Source: Podarcis raffonei (Eukaryota > Chordata > Lepidosauria > Squamata > Lacertidae). From it: 64,000 nucleotides of DNA. Numbering within the stretch: position 1 is the first letter of the stretch; the number at the start of each line of letters is the position of its first letter. The stretch is from positions 42,027,001 through 42,091,000 of the forward strand of contig NC_070614.1 of NCBI RefSeq assembly GCF_027172205.1. Reading direction: 5' to 3'. This document shows positions 1 to 12,297 of the stretch, in pieces. The translations under genes and the position numbers were made by a program. Under the pieces are notes generated by a model that saw only the letters and a program-made list of their open reading frames with translations, did not search any database and had not been told where the DNA came from.

Positions 1-540
1 CTGGGGCTGGTGGAATGAACAATGCAGCATCCCAGGCCTTGTCAGAGGTCACTGCTAGGATATAGTTTCATTCCACCTTTAGAACAGGCATGTAGAGTTG
101 TTGTATGTCACATGTCTGTTTACTTCCAGCACAGTCTGCTGGGAACTTCCCTTGTATATAGCTTTTGCCTGTGCCATTTGCTTGGACACAAAGGGAAGCA
201 GACATGTTTTTTCCTTTGTCCTGATGCTGAATAAATGCTTGTAAATATGCTTACGTATGCCTCTATCCGCTACTTCTGTTGCAAAGAGTTCTTATCTCTG
301 CTAGCTTGCGTGCTCAGTCTCTAAAGGTCTCTGAGGCTTGGGCCACAGTTTTGATGCTGTTCCAAGAACCGGAGTTTGCCCGGCGGCCGGCCGGAGGGCT
401 AGAGCCAGCTGGGGGCCCGCCAATCGCCCCCATCTCCCCAGACATATCCCAACAGTCACATGCTGTGGGGTCCTCTTGTAATTTTCCCTATCCTCACTTT
501 ATGGCTTTCACAATTCTGGTTATAGTATCAACAGTGCTAA
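1..540 (+). repeat. Possible LTR-like segment (fossil, uncertain)
   Basis: A TATA-like GTATATAGC near 152, an AATAAA near 230 and a following GC-rich stretch are arranged as in an LTR with adjoining leader. No clear ends or target duplication were found, so this is only a suggestion. No coding part is visible. Confidence 0.25.
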
Positions 541-1420
541 GGAGCTCTGAGAAAAGGAGTGTGCTTTAGGATGGGAATTTGTAGCTACTTTGAGGTATGA
601 ATGCTCTGTGTGTTGTGAGCAGCAGTGATGGTAGAAGAAGTCCCTAAGGCAGGCCAGCCCAAGGCATCCTGGTGACTGAAGCAAATGAGAAAATTGCACC
701 CCCAAGAATCATAGTTAAGAAGTCTAAAAGACAATGGGCCTCCTTTACATGGTAGGGCATGCTGTTCTTTCCTGCTTCACCTGCCTGCCCAAGAACTACA
801 CACCTTGCAAAGGAGGAACCAATCCTCTACAGCCTTTCTTGTCAGCTATGCTGAAAGTCAGGCTTATCCTAACTAACAGCAACATGCCAATGTTCCTGAC
901 TCCAGTACCTAGTAAATGGCTTCAGGAAGGGATTGAGCACTTGGGCTTGTGGAAGAGGTAAAGGCAGAGCCAGGATAACCTTCTCTCCTCCTGTGACTTC
1001 AGCTCCTGCCACCCCATGCGATTCCAGCTCACATGACACCCCTGTCACTCACCCCCAGGTCCCCACTTGTGGGCAGCTGGCACTCACCCAGAAAAGGCCT
1101 TCCAGTGCCAATGCCCTCATCATCATTCTCTTCGCCATTCCCTCAGGGCACATACATAATGCACCCATGTAACAGGGGCAGGTCTCTCCTATCATCTATG
1201 ATGTCCTTGCATTATAGGAGGGAATGTGGACGCAAGCAGGGCAGGCTGGTGGAGACGGAGGAGACAGTCAACAAGAGCAGGAGGCCAATCTGCTACCCAT
1301 CCCAGCTTGCCGTCTGAGGCAAGAACTTCACCTTGCCTCATGGGTGGGGTGGCCGTGCTTGTAAGTATGGATGGACAAAGCAGAACAGCAATGCAATAAG
1401 GAAAATATGCATGGAAGAGA
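541..1420. other. Intergenic, no gene recognised
   Basis: The stretch holds short open frames on both strands without similarity that I recognise. Around 1310-1350 there is text resembling the ends of hAT-type MITEs (GAGGCAAG repeated in inverse). It lies just past the 3' end of lectin 1. Confidence 0.4.
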
Positions 1421-1421
1421 A

Positions 1422-1427
1422 TTTATT
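1422..1427 (-). promoter_or_regulatory. Polyadenylation signal of lectin 1
   Basis: AATAAA on the minus strand about 170 bases after the lectin 1 stop. The surrounding text matches the equivalent site of lectin 2 near 21425, which supports its use. Confidence 0.7.
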
Positions 1428-1597
1428 AAGATGATGTTCTGCTGCAGGTCCAAGAAAATTTCAAAGGGAAGGGGGAAATTGAAAAGGCATCTCTATAGCA
1501 ATGGCTATTTTGAAAGTGATGAGAGAGAGCAGAAATACATATAATATCAAGACAGCTTCCCAGCCAACACAGTGGAGAAGGGAAGTATCCTTTAGAG

Positions 1598-4500
1598 TTA
1601 TTGCTTGCAGATGAAGGCGTACTTGTTGTTGCATTTTACATCATTCCACTTCTTAAAACCTGAAATTCAAAACAAAAATTATAATTCAAGAAATAAGGAA
1701 AGTTACTTCTTATTGCCTATTATTCCTTTCCCCAATGTGTAGGGGGAATAAAATGGATTCAGACTTTAATAATAGTGAGGGAACCACCAGAAGGCCCTCA
1801 GAGCTGGACCTCTGTGCCCAGGTTGAACAATGGGGGTGGAGACACTCCTTCAGGTATACTGGGCTGAGTCCATTGAGGGCTTTCAAGATCAGCACCAACA
1901 CTTTGAATTGTGCTCAGAAACGTAGTGGGAGCCAATGTAGGTCTTTCAGGACCAGTGTTATATGGTCTCTGCAGCCACTCCCAGTCACCAGTCTAACTGC
2001 CGCATTCTGGATTAGTTGTAGTTTCTGGGACACCTTCAAAGGTAGCCCCACACAGAGCGCATTGCAGTAGTCCAAGCGGGAGGTAACTAGAGCATGCACC
2101 ACTCTGGCGAGACAGTCTGCAGGCAGGTAGGGTGTCAGCCTGCATACCAGATGGAGCTGGTAGGCAGCTGCCCTGAACACAGAATTGGCCTGTGCCTCCA
2201 CGGACAGCTGTGAGTCTAAAATGAGTCCCAGGCTGCACATCAGGTCCTTCAGGTGAACAGTTACCCCATTCAGAACCAGAGAGTCCTCCACACCTGCCAT
2301 CCCCCTGTCCCCCCAAAACAGTACTTCTGTCTTGTCAGGATTCAGCCTCAATCTGTTTGCTGCCATCCATCCTCCAACTGCCTCCAGACGCTCAAAAAGG
2401 ACCTTCACCGCCTTCACTGGTTCTGATTTGAACGGCATGCTTGGAGTTGTTCAGCAACCACCTGCTCAGTTTGCCCATTCTTGGTTTGCCCAAGAATGAA
2501 AGATTTGAGACTGGGTGATAGTTGTCCAGATTGGCCATGTCCAAAGATGTTTTTTAAAGACGCGGTTTCATAACTGCCTCTTTCAGTGGTTCCGGGAAAG
2601 CTTGCTCACAGAGGGAAGCATTCACTATCCCCCAGAGCCCATCACCCTTCCCTTCCCGGCTCACTTTTATGAGCCAGGATGGGCAAGGATCGAGGAGACA
2701 GGTGGTCAGTTTCACTCATCCAAACAGCCTGTCCACATCCTCGGAGGTAACAGATTGGAACTGATCCCTTGCAACTGGAATAGACAGGACTCTAGCACTC
2801 TCCTGCCCCAGCCCTGCTCCCATGATGGCGTCTACCTCTTTCCGAATCTGAGCGGCTTTGCCTGCAAAAAAGTTGCAAAATCATTGCAGGAGATCTTGGG
2901 GTCCTTACCAGGTCCCAATGGTGAAGGTGGTTCTGTTAAGATTGTGAACCACCTGAAAGAGTCTCCTGCTGCTGTTTTCTGCAGATGCAATAGAGGCAGT
3001 GAAGAAGGACCTCTTCACCGTCGCTATTGCCACTTGGTAGGCTCGACGTTGAGCTCTAACCCGTTTCTGGTCCGATTTCCACCACTGGCGCTATTGCCAC
3101 CTCAGTGATTGTTTCATCACCCTCAGCTCTGGGGAAAACCATGAGGCTGCCAGGCTCCATGCAATTGGAGAGAGCGCTTTGGAGCCAGACAGTTGATAGC
3201 TCTGGTTAACTCCGCATTCCAGCGGGCCACCGGGGAATCAGCTGAAAGGCCATCAACATGAGATAAAACATCCCCTACTACTCTCTGGAAACCATTTGAA
3301 TCCATTAAGGGGGGGGTCCAAATCAGTCCCACCTCCCTGCAGAAGGAAAGGGTTGCGGCACCAGGAAGTGATCTGACCATGGCACTTCTTTTGTTTCGCT
3401 TTTACTTAGTGTCAGATCACCCACATCCGTTGAGGTGAACTCCAGGTCTAAGGCATGTCCGCAACAATGAGTTGGGCAAAATTCATTCAGGGACATCCCC
3501 ATGGAGGTCATGCTTTCCCACAAAGTCCCAAGCAGCGCCTTGTAAGGTCGTGTCAGCATGGATGTTAAATCCCCTAGGACAACCAAACTAGGTGTCTCCA
3601 GGAGAACATCCGCCACGACCTGAAGCAGCTCAGGCAGGGAATCCTTGGTACAGCGGGGAGGTCAGTACACCAAAAGGAATCCTGTACTGCCCCTGTTGTC
3701 CAACTTCCAGAACACACGCTCAGAAAACTGGGTCTTCCCAATAGGACGCCTGGTGCAAGCTATTGACTTCCTAAAACTCACTGCAACCTCGCCTCCCCAC
3801 CCATATGAGCTGGGTTGCTGTGTGTAAGAGAAACCTGGTAGACAAACAGTGGCAAGGACAGGCCCATCTTCTTCATCCAGCCAAGTCTCTGTTACACATG
3901 CCAGGTCAAGTCCTCCATCCTGTCGTGGATCTCAGTGGTCTTGTGAATCATTGACCTGGCACTGCACAGCAGCACCTTCAGGTAATGTGGGTCTCCCATG
4001 TTGATTCCAGTATCCTTGTGGTCAAGACCAGACCCAGAGGCAGGGATAGTCTTCAAACAACAACTAAACCTGCCTCCTCGTTAATGACATGGTCTGGTCT
4101 TAGCGTAACTCCTTCTCCTACCCATGATCACTGAGATCAGGTGTCCAAGTGCACCCCAGCCACTCTGTTGACTGGGGCCCACTCCCAGACAGCCCTGACC
4201 CTCTCCCCTTCAGAACAGAATACAAACTATACAATGAACCAATAAAGCAGTAGAAAGCAGCAGCAGCAGCAACAACAACAACAACAAACAATGTATAATT
4301 ATACTAAAGTTAAAGTAATCCCCAGGCCCAACTAAACGTTTATTCCCCCCCCCCCCAGACAGAGCAAAAACAAAACCAAAAATCCAAATTTAAAACCCCA
4401 CAGATTAAAAATTAAAAATTTAAAAGCATTTAAAAGCATTTTCAACATTTGACCCAACCCCAGAGCTTGTTCCAGTGAGTCTGGACTTTTCAGGACTCAC

Positions 4501-4647
4501 AGCAGGGCTGTGACCCAGAACTAACGAAACATATGAAGGTCACTCACTGACCACCTGGCTTCAAAGTCTTATATGTTATATTGTGCTTTTAATATTCTGT
4601 TGGGAGCCACCCAGAGTTGCTGGGGAAACCCAGTCAGATGAGTGGGG

Positions 4648-4704
<57 letters not shown>

Positions 4705-6592
4705 CTGTTTGAGCCTAATCATTTTGTTAAGAAACATGATAGAATATAAGATGGCATAGCCCAGACCTTAGTTTGGCAACCGCTGTTTTCTGAACAAAAT
4801 ATGTGATCACATGCAACCGAAGAATGAAGGTTGACTGCAGAAAAAGATTCTGCTTCATGGTATGATTGGAAGTGTCCCTAAAGGATCAATAAGTTGGACC
4901 ACTTCTGGTCAGATCTCCAGAGATATTGACTTGTGAACCTTAGTACAGAGAAGCACCAGGCTGAGAGTGTATCCACTCACTGGCAGAGGAAGAGGAGTGA
5001 GAGGGGAGTGTCCTGCCCCTGGCAGGGCGATCCGGGCAGGGTGCCATCGTGGCTTCCCCCCACCAGTGCTGGGTGCCCCAGCCCTTCAAGCGGCGGCGCC
5101 TGCCCCCAGGATGTGCCCCAGCCCCTCCCCCTCCTGCTCTCCGCCCCCCCCCCCCGCTGCCAGAGCATTAAGCTCTGCCACTGTATTCACTCAACTAATA
5201 CCCAGAGTAAACCTTTCAAATGAATGGACCATCAATAGCAATGACTATCCAAAGTATATTGAGTTTGATCATTTTGATTTTTAAAGTCAGATACTACCCT
5301 TTGAAATACTTGAAACTGATGGAGTGATAGGCATGAAACCTTTTTTTAATCAGTCCCTACAAATTGCTTGCTTACCTGTGTCCATTAGCAGATGCACACA
5401 ATATTCTTCATTGTTGTAGTTGTCTGGGCGATGAGAATCCCAGCGTTTGTAATTGTAGATCTCGTCATCCAACCACCTCCAATGTCCTTTCTGCAGCAAT
5501 GTGATAGAACAGATCATAAATTCATTTGAAACGAGGAGGCCATGCAAAGATCACGTGGAGAGTTGGCCAGTTATGAAGCTATTGCCAGTTATGATGGAGA
5601 TACAGCTGTACCTTGGTTCTCTAATGGAATCCTTTCCAGAAGCCCGTTCGGTTTCCAAAAACGTTCAAAAACCAAAGTGTGGCTTCCAATAGGCTGCAGG
5701 AGCTTCCTGCACTCAATCAGAAGCTACGGAAGTCACATCAGACGTTAGGGTTTCAAAGAACGTTTACAAACTGGAAAACTCACTTCCGGGTTTACGGTGT
5801 TTAGAAGCCAAAACGTTTGAGTCACAAGGTGTTCAAGAACCAAGGTACGATTGTATTTGTAGGAAAAACACTGGGACCTAATTTGAATAGTAGAGTGCTT
5901 GGTATCTGGTGGGCGGGACTTGTGTGTTTTGCTCCGGAGACAAGTCCGGAGCCCCTCCCTTCAGTGTCTGTGTTCCGTTAAGAATATCAGTTAAGAGGGA
6001 CCAACTGCCTCTTCTCGCTTCTTGCCTCAGACTAGCCTCATGTTGTTGTATTTAGTTTCTCTTATTTTGTTATTTTGTTACAGTTTTCTTTATTATTCAA
6101 AGCTTAGTTTACATTTACGTGAGCCACTTATTTTCCTCAAAGAACGAGAAACTCTGCTGGAGAATGGTGGAACATCCTAAACTTGGGTGAGTGAGGGGAT
6201 ATTATTCCCAGTTTGCCAGGAGGATTGAATATGTTAATCATCTCCCCACTTCCACAACAATATTAGAAGAGGAGTCTATTAGAAAATTGTGGGAAAGTCA
6301 CATATTGGAGTAATCTGGGGAGACGATTCAGGTAAGGATGGAATGGTGATGCTAAGAAGCCATTACTCAGTGACAATGGCCTGAAATAGAGAAAGTAAAG
6401 GCAACTCACCTCAGTGGGATCATGCAGCCCAATCCAGACCTGGCTTGCGTTTTTCTGGTTTGCAGAGATGTAATTGGCCACCACATCTGACTCTTTCTCA
6501 TTGAGGATGGAGGCAAGATGGGTTCCACAGCCATAGCTCAGGCACTCATTCTGAGAATAGCCAAGCAAGTAAATAAGCTCCACCACTATTAC

Positions 6593-6625
<33 letters not shown>

Positions 6626-8868
6626 GACTCTCTTTCCCACAAAGCTTTCCCAGAGGGGTTCACAACTTGTCAAATAAGTAATAACAATTATTTAAAAATC
6701 ATAAAACACCAGTGGTGGAGAGTTGGAAGTTTTTCAAATGGGAACTAAAGCAGCTGAGGAAGGAAGAGAGAAAAAGGGGTGAAGAAAATGCTGCAAGTGA
6801 AGCCAGGCCCCTTTCTCCATCCTCTGGACCTGCTGGGAAACTAAAGAAACCTGCTGGACCTGCTGCACACGAGTGCAATTAAAGCACTCAATCTTGGTGC
6901 AAGAAAACCACCTTGAAGCTCATACACAAAAACTAGGATGAATGCAGGAAGAATGCTCATAGTCATGATTTGGCTGCACTCTTTTCAGAAGCGGGTGGCG
7001 CTGTGGGTTAAACCACAGAGCCTAGGACTTGCCAATCAGAAGGTCGGCGGTTCGAATCCCCACAACGGGGTGAGCTCCCATTGCTCAGTCCCTGCTCTGC
7101 CAACCTAGCAGTTCGAAAGCATGTCAAAGTGCAAGTAGATAAATAGGTACCAGTTCGGTGGGAAGGTAAACGGCGTTTCCATGCGCTGCTCTGGTTCGCC
7201 AGAAGCGGCTTAGTCATGCTGGCCACATGACCTGGAAGCTGTACGCCGGCTCCCTCGGCCAATAAAGCGAGATGAGCGCCGCAACCCCAGAGTCGGCCAT
7301 GACTGGACCTAGTCAGGGGTCCCTTTATCTTTACCTTTAAGTGCCAGATAAGAGAGTGTTTTAATCTGGTTTTGTAGCTTATCCTTGAATTTAACTATTA
7401 TCTTAATGTTTGAAATAATTGTTTTTAACTGTATATAGCTGGGTGATGTCAGGTTTTCAACACCATGATGTATCACCATCCAAAAATCACAATCTGGCGA
7501 TACACCATGATGTTGAAACAACAATCTGTATTGGCCCCAGCCCTCAAGGCATGGGGTGAAACGGCCACACCTCTCATTGCAAGAGATGAGGCACTTTCAT
7601 CCCAACACCCTGCAGAGCTGAGGATGACACAGCTTGTTTGCAGTTCTTGGCTTGGGGGTGGGAAGGCTCCACTCCCCCCCCCCCCAGCTGAGTGAGCCCT
7701 GAGGTCCCTCCTGCTCACATGCAAGCTGGAGGGACAAAGGGGCAGAGATAGCTTGTATCTTTTCACTTGTGAAATGGTACCTTCTTGCCAGGCCATCTCT
7801 CCTGACTGTTAATTAAGCTTTCTTGGCTCCTGTGGAAACAGGTTACTTGAACACAATGGGTGAGCAACTCTCTTTTGATTATACCAAGATGCTGGCCAGG
7901 GATTGTCTCCCAACAGCTCACACTGATAGCCCTCCTCACAAAAATGTCATCTGAAACCCATGACAGCACCTGATGTTACAGCTTGGTTGGTGAGAAACAG
8001 CTTCTTACCTCAGCTTCAGACCAAGTTTTCTTAGAGTCAAAATATGCATAGCAGCTGCCCTGGGATTTCAGCCAATTCCTGGGACAGGATCTGGCCTTTG
8101 CTGTATGGAGAGAGGAGTAAAGGAAGAAAAAGATGGGGAGGGCAAAAGCTGTTAGAATGCAATTTTCAATGTGGAATCCTACTTCACCTACAAATTTGCA
8201 CAGATAATTTTAAGATTAATGAATGCAGACCTAATTTAAACATTCCTGCTTCCATTGGTGACTGGTACCCCGTGGCACCGATAGGAAATTGGGACAGAAA
8301 GCAAGGAGGCAAACAGTAAGTGTATCCAGAGTCAATGACAGGCAGCACCACTCCCTGACTGGTTGTCAATATGAATATGAGGAGTGGTTCAGCGCAGACT
8401 GAGGTTGGTAGGGCAGTTCCCTATTCACCCTAATGGACCTGCTTCCATTGCCTGGTTATTTATTCCAAAAGCCTTGGGTGGATTACCATCACCTGGAAAT
8501 CTGACAAGTAGTTTTGTTTTTATAAATATGTGTTGTTCAGTTATTTAGTCATGTCCGACTCTTCGTGACCCCATGGACCAGAGCACACCAGGCACTCCTG
8601 TCTTCCACTGCCTCCCACAGTTTGGTCAAACTCATGTTAGTAACTTCTAGAACACTGTCCAACCATCTTGTCCTCTGTCATCCCCTTCTCCTTGTGCCCT
8701 CAATCTTTCCCAACATCAGGGTCTTTTCCAGGGAGTCTTCTCTTCTCATGAGCTTAACCCCAATTAAAATTTCTGGGGAATTCCCAGGTAATTGTTAAAG
8801 CACTCACCTCCTGGGAAAGAATAGGAGACCAGGAAACCAAAAAGGCAAAGGTAGGTGACAACCCCCAT
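1598..8868 (-). CDS. C-type lectin domain protein, secreted (lectin 1)
   Basis: Five coding exons on the minus strand: 8868-8808, 8100-8009, 6550-6410, 5490-5376 and 1659-1598. All junctions are GT/AG, with phases 1,0,0,1, and they join to 471 bases (156 aa plus stop). Residues 1-21 form a signal peptide starting MGVVTYLCLFGF. The mature protein opens KARSCPRNW and is a single C-type lectin domain with GSCYAY, WIGLHD (from 90), RPD (119-121) in the EPN/QPD position and WND (141-143), ending FICKQ. An NAS sequon lies at 85-87. Cys59, in SYGCG, is an extra cysteine beyond the usual six. This family binds sugars in a calcium-dependent way or, in derived forms, other ligands; the RPD variant makes sugar specificity uncertain. 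It resembles Reg-like and snake C-type lectins in size. The start is fixed by the signal peptide and a leader shared with lectin 2. The first coding exon appears to follow an untranslated exon (acceptor near 8876). The last intron carries an L2-like LINE. Confidence 0.9.
1772..4230 (-). mobile_element. L2-like LINE, 5'-truncated and decayed
   Basis: Read on the minus strand, 3616-3323 gives an endonuclease-like stretch (VPWSDHFLV, TLDLEFTS-like) and 2438-1914 gives the C-terminal part of the reverse transcriptase frame (LDYCNAL, KDLHWLP). Frame changes and stops lie between them. The same 3' family is seen at 16.5, 21.9 and 49.9 kb. It sits in the last intron of lectin 1, same strand as the gene. 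Confidence 0.85.
4590..4703 (+). repeat. L2-like 3' end with (AAT)n tail
   Basis: The text near 4600 (CCCAGTCAGATGAGTGGGG) matches the 3' end of the L2-like elements at 22500 and 50690, followed by an AAT microsatellite from about 4652. An AGC/AAC run (4250-4290) and a C run (about 4345) precede it. Confidence 0.8.
5603..5853. mobile_element. pogo-like MITE
   Basis: The ends CAGCTGTACCTTGG and CCAAGGTACGATTG are inverted, flanked by TA on both sides. This fits a non-autonomous Tc1/mariner (pogo/Tigger-like) element. It belongs to the same subfamily as 12047-12297 and 20337-20565 and lies in the third coding intron of lectin 1. Confidence 0.75.
6595..6623. repeat. (AC)n microsatellite
   Basis: A pure dinucleotide run about 45 bases upstream of the lectin 1 exon 3 acceptor. 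Confidence 0.95.
6991..7338 (+). mobile_element. Sauria-type tRNA SINE
   Basis: The head holds an A box (TGGCGCTGTGG) and B box (GGTTCGAATCC), followed by the typical body and a CTTTATCTTTACCTTTAA tail. It is very close to the copy at 47073, including 18 bases past the tail. Confidence 0.9.
7456..7517. repeat. Imperfect hairpin
   Basis: Arms 7456-7474 and 7499-7517 pair at 17 of 19 positions around a 24-base loop. It may be the core of a short foldback element. It lies in the second coding intron of lectin 1. Confidence 0.6.
8533..8790 (-). mobile_element. BovB LINE 3' fragment
   Basis: The minus strand matches the 3' part of the BovB (RTE clade) frame seen in full at 43.2-44.0 kb, ending in the TCCGACTCTTCGTGACCCC region. 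It lies in the first coding intron of lectin 1, same strand. Confidence 0.85.
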
Positions 8869-9106
8869 GTTCTGGTTGACCTTCAGTGGAAGGAAATGTG
8901 CAGCAAATTAAAAACTTATCCTTACTTATTGGCATTGTCAATGTGGTGATAGCAGGAAGAAGTAAATCAGTATTTTCTGTTCTTAAAATCATAAATGGGA
9001 AGGTTAGAGAAAGAAGAGAGAACCTAAAACTTAAAGTTGGCAATTGTTGAAGTATCATGGAGTCAAATAAGCTTAGTGTGCAGATGCACCTAGTGCTGAC
9101 CATGTT

Positions 9107-9240
9107 CCATCTTCTGCTTGACCTTTTATGGAAGGTCAAAACCTATCCCCACTGGTTGCCATTTCGTCCATGCGGTGATGGCAGGAAGAAATAAAATAGT
9201 ATTTTATACTCTTAACATCACAATTCTCCTTCATGTGAAT
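9107..9240 (-). pseudogene. Relic of a lectin leader exon and its upstream sequence
   Basis: GGTCAAGCAGAAGATGG on the minus strand matches the start of lectin 2 (GGTCAGTCAGAAGATGG). The sequence above it up to about 9240 matches that above lectin 1 (8876-9000). After the ATG the frame stops within seven codons, so no signal peptide remains. I infer the leftover of another lectin copy or a local duplication. Confidence 0.5.
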
Positions 9241-9339
9241 TTCTAAAAAATGAGAAGAGAAGGAAAAGAATGGAGAAAAACGAGAAGGTTAGGGAAAGAA
9301 GGGAGAACCTAAAGAGTTTGCCATTGTTGAGGAATCACA

Positions 9340-9660
9340 GATCCTGGATTCTGGACCAGTGGTAGCTGGTGTCCATTGGGACTGGTAGGATTTGTAGGGC
9401 AGAAGGCAGTAAAACCAATGGTAAGTGGAGGCAGAGTCAATGACAGGCAGAGCCAAGCAATTCTGGTTTTGTTCTCTTTCCCCTCCAGGGACAACAGGTA
9501 GTAGAAGGAAGGGACAGCCTGTGCCACCCAGATGTAAGAAAGAACACACAACACTGGGACTTTCTGAGGGCAGGTAGAGCTTTGTGGGGCTGTGCCCCAT
9601 TCCTCCTAACATACCAGCCTCCACTGTTTCTAGACCAGGGATGCTAACTTGAATATAATA
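9340..9660. repeat. Interspersed repeat, unclassified
   Basis: Shares blocks such as AGAGTCAATGACAGGCAG and CCATTGG..ACTGGTA with 8250-8440, so the two are copies of one repeat. I cannot assign a class. Confidence 0.45.
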
Positions 9661-9908
9661 TTGAGGCAAGTAAGCCCCTCTCCCATAATTGATCACAAGA
9701 TGCACTACACAGACACCATTTGAATGGCAGTGCCCATCAACTGGGGGAGAGCTGGCCCTTTCAAATATTTTATGGGGAGTGAAGGGGCCTCAGCTCCTAG
9801 CAGTTGGCTCCGATGTTCTAGACTAAAGCAGTATTAACATTTATCGAAAGCCTTTGAGTTGTTAATCTGTTGCTCTTGTCCTTCTTTTGTTTTATGGGAA
9901 GAACAATA

Positions 9909-10150
9909 CAGTAGTACCTCGGGTTAAGTACTTAATTCGTTCCGGAGGTCTGTTCTTAACCTGAAACCATTCTTAACCTGAAGCACCACTTTAGCTAATG
10001 GGGCCTCCTGCTGCTGCCGTGCCGCCGGAGCACAATTTCTGTTCTCATCCTGAAGCAAAGTTCTTAACCTGAAGCACGATTTCTGGGTTAGCAGAGTCTG
10101 TAACCTGAAGCATATGTAATTTGAAGCGTATGTAACCTGATGTGCCACTG
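9909..10150. mobile_element. pogo-like MITE
   Basis: Starts CAGTAGTACCTCGGGTTAAG and ends in CCACTG with TA on both sides. Same subfamily as 47752, 49381, 57743 and 63347. Confidence 0.85.
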
Positions 10151-10264
10151 TAATAACACTCAGGTTGGTGGGCTGCCTTAAGAAAGTTAAGAAGGAGTGG
10201 AGTTGCCTCTATGTCAGGATGCTGTCAGTGGCTCCCAGCTAGTTGCCTCTTGGATAATGGTGTT

Positions 10265-10835
10265 AGAATCATAGAATCATAGAGTTGGAAGAGACCACAA
10301 GGGCCATCGAGTCCAACCCCCTGCCAAGCAGGAAACACCATCAGAGCACTCCTGACATATGGTTGTCAAGCCTCTGCTTAAAGAACTCCAAAGAAGAAGA
10401 CTCCACCACACTCCTTGGCAGCAAATTCCACTGTCGAACAGCTCTTACTGTCAGGAAGTTCTTCCTAATGTTTAGGTGGAATCTTCTTTCTTGTAGTTTG
10501 GAACCATTGCTCCATGTCCACTTCTCTGGAGCAGCAGAAAACAACCTTTCTCCCACCTCTATGTGACATCCTTTTATATATTTGAACATGGCTATCATAT
10601 CACCCCTTAACCTCCTCTTCTCCAGGCTAAACATGCCCAGCTCCCTTAGCCGTTCCTCATAAGGCATCGTTTCCAGGCCTTTGACCATTTTGGTTGCCCT
10701 CCTCTGGACACGTTCCAGTTTGTCAGTGTCCTTCTTGAACTGTGGTGCCCAGAACTGGACACAGTACTCCAGGTGAGGTCTGACCAGAGCAGAATACAGT
10801 GGCACTATTACTTCCCTTGATCTAGATGCTATACT
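10265..10835 (-). mobile_element. CR1 LINE, 3' part
   Basis: The minus-strand frame 10805-10341 carries the CR1 reverse transcriptase C-terminus ([47 protein letters not shown]), followed by the ATTCTATGATTCTA-type 3' end. 5'-truncated, and the remaining frame is open. Confidence 0.95.
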
Positions 10836-10910
10836 CCTGAATGAATCTCCACCTCCTTCTCTCCCGCTTCCTCATTCATCATCATCATCTTCTTCTTCTC
10901 TACAGGTGCC

Positions 10911-11190
10911 ACTAAGTGTCCTCTGTCCTTCGAGCTCTTTGTTCTCCCACTTTTAAGGCCTGCCTGGTTCTGGGAGATGGTGGATCTGGACTGCTGTCTA
11001 ATGACAACGTGTCAGCCAGCTTCTGCTCTGGCTCTGCCTGCTCCTCTTCTCCCATTATTTCCCAACTTTTCCCCTCTGGCTCGGAGCTCTGACCTCCCAC
11101 AAACCACTATTGGAAATCTATATTGTCTCCCTCCTCCTCCTCCTCCTCCTCCTCCTCCTCCTCCCTGGAAGGGACAGGATGGGAAGGTGG
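10911..11190. repeat. LTR-like interspersed repeat followed by (CTC)n
   Basis: Similar to 35440-35690 (shared phrases around TTCTCCC..CTC and CAAACCACT..AAATCTAT). The class is uncertain; a fossil LTR is possible. A CTC microsatellite at about 11125-11165 makes long glutamate-rich frames on the minus strand. From 11200 to 11900 nothing else was recognised. Confidence 0.35.
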
Positions 11191-12046
11191 TCTCCACCCC
11201 TCCTCCTCCTTTGCCCAGTCCCTGACACTCTTTTCTGGAAGAGAAGATCTTTGTTGGCAGAAGGGAACAGGGAGCTCAGGGAGCAAAAGGTAATTCCCTG
11301 CTGGTAGCCCCAGAAACAGGCAAAGGAAGGACAGAGATTGCTTTGGATCTACTTGATCCAGTCTTATTGATTCATGCAAGAGGCCCCAGGAGTGGAACAC
11401 CATCAGCACCTGCCTGGAAATGGTGTAACTAATTCTCCCCCTCCATTGGAGCCAATGAAGGGCAACAAAGAAAACGCCCACAAAACCTTATGCCCTGGGC
11501 AGTGCCAGGATTCATGGTGGGAGGTCACCTGCCATGTGACACCTCACAAACACACTTAAGACTGTGCTGGAAAGCAGTTGAGAGAAATCAGTCGAGCTCT
11601 GCTGGCATAAGAATACAGATAGTTCATTAAGTGTAGAGTGCAGTGCAGATGGCAGCCCCCAAATAAACGGCAAATCAGCAGCTGTCTTGTAAGGAAATCT
11701 TCTTGAAGGAAATCCACAGGAGCTTTGCCCTTGTTGCATCAAGCACAGTGAATTTTCCTGCCCCTTTGCTTATCCCACCGATTCCCTTCCCCTGCAGTGT
11801 TTCCTTAGGAATCTCGCCATACAAAAGGACTGACTACAGCTGACTGGGCTCCTGCATGAATTTGAGGAAATTTTCATGGGACAAATCACCATCAGTTTTA
11901 GCATCTAAGGAAGGCATGTAGTATCCCATTTCTTCCTTAAAATCTGGTTACAGTTCCTCAAAGTGTGAACCAGCAGCCACATTGTCAGAACAGACATGGT
12001 GGGCAGTGCCATTCGACAGCCACGGAATGTGTAGAACGATGCAATA

Positions 12047-12297
12047 CAGTCCAACCTTGGTTTCCAAATCCAATCCATTCTGGGAGTCCGTTCGACTCCC
12101 GGAACAGTTCGAAAACCAAGGCACAGCTTCCAATTGGCTGCAGGAGCATGCTCCAGCCAATCGGAAACCACTGAAGCCGCGCCAGACATTTGGCTTCCGA
12201 AAATCATTCGAAAACCAGAACAGTCACTTCCGTTTTTCGATCATTCAGGAGCCTAAAAGTTCGAGTTCAAAGGCTTTCGGCTTCTGAGGTTCCACTG
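12047..12297. mobile_element. pogo-like MITE
   Basis: CAGTCCAACCTTGG at the left and an inverse TTCCACTG at the right, with TA flanks. Same subfamily as 5603 and 20337. Confidence 0.7.

Noticed and set aside
2515-3108. Plus-strand frame of 197 codons
   Set aside because: It is the antisense of an L2-like LINE coding region, with no family similarity of its own.
11107-11481. Glutamate-rich minus-strand frame of 124 codons
   Set aside because: It arises from a CTC microsatellite and flanking repeat; no splice or domain support.
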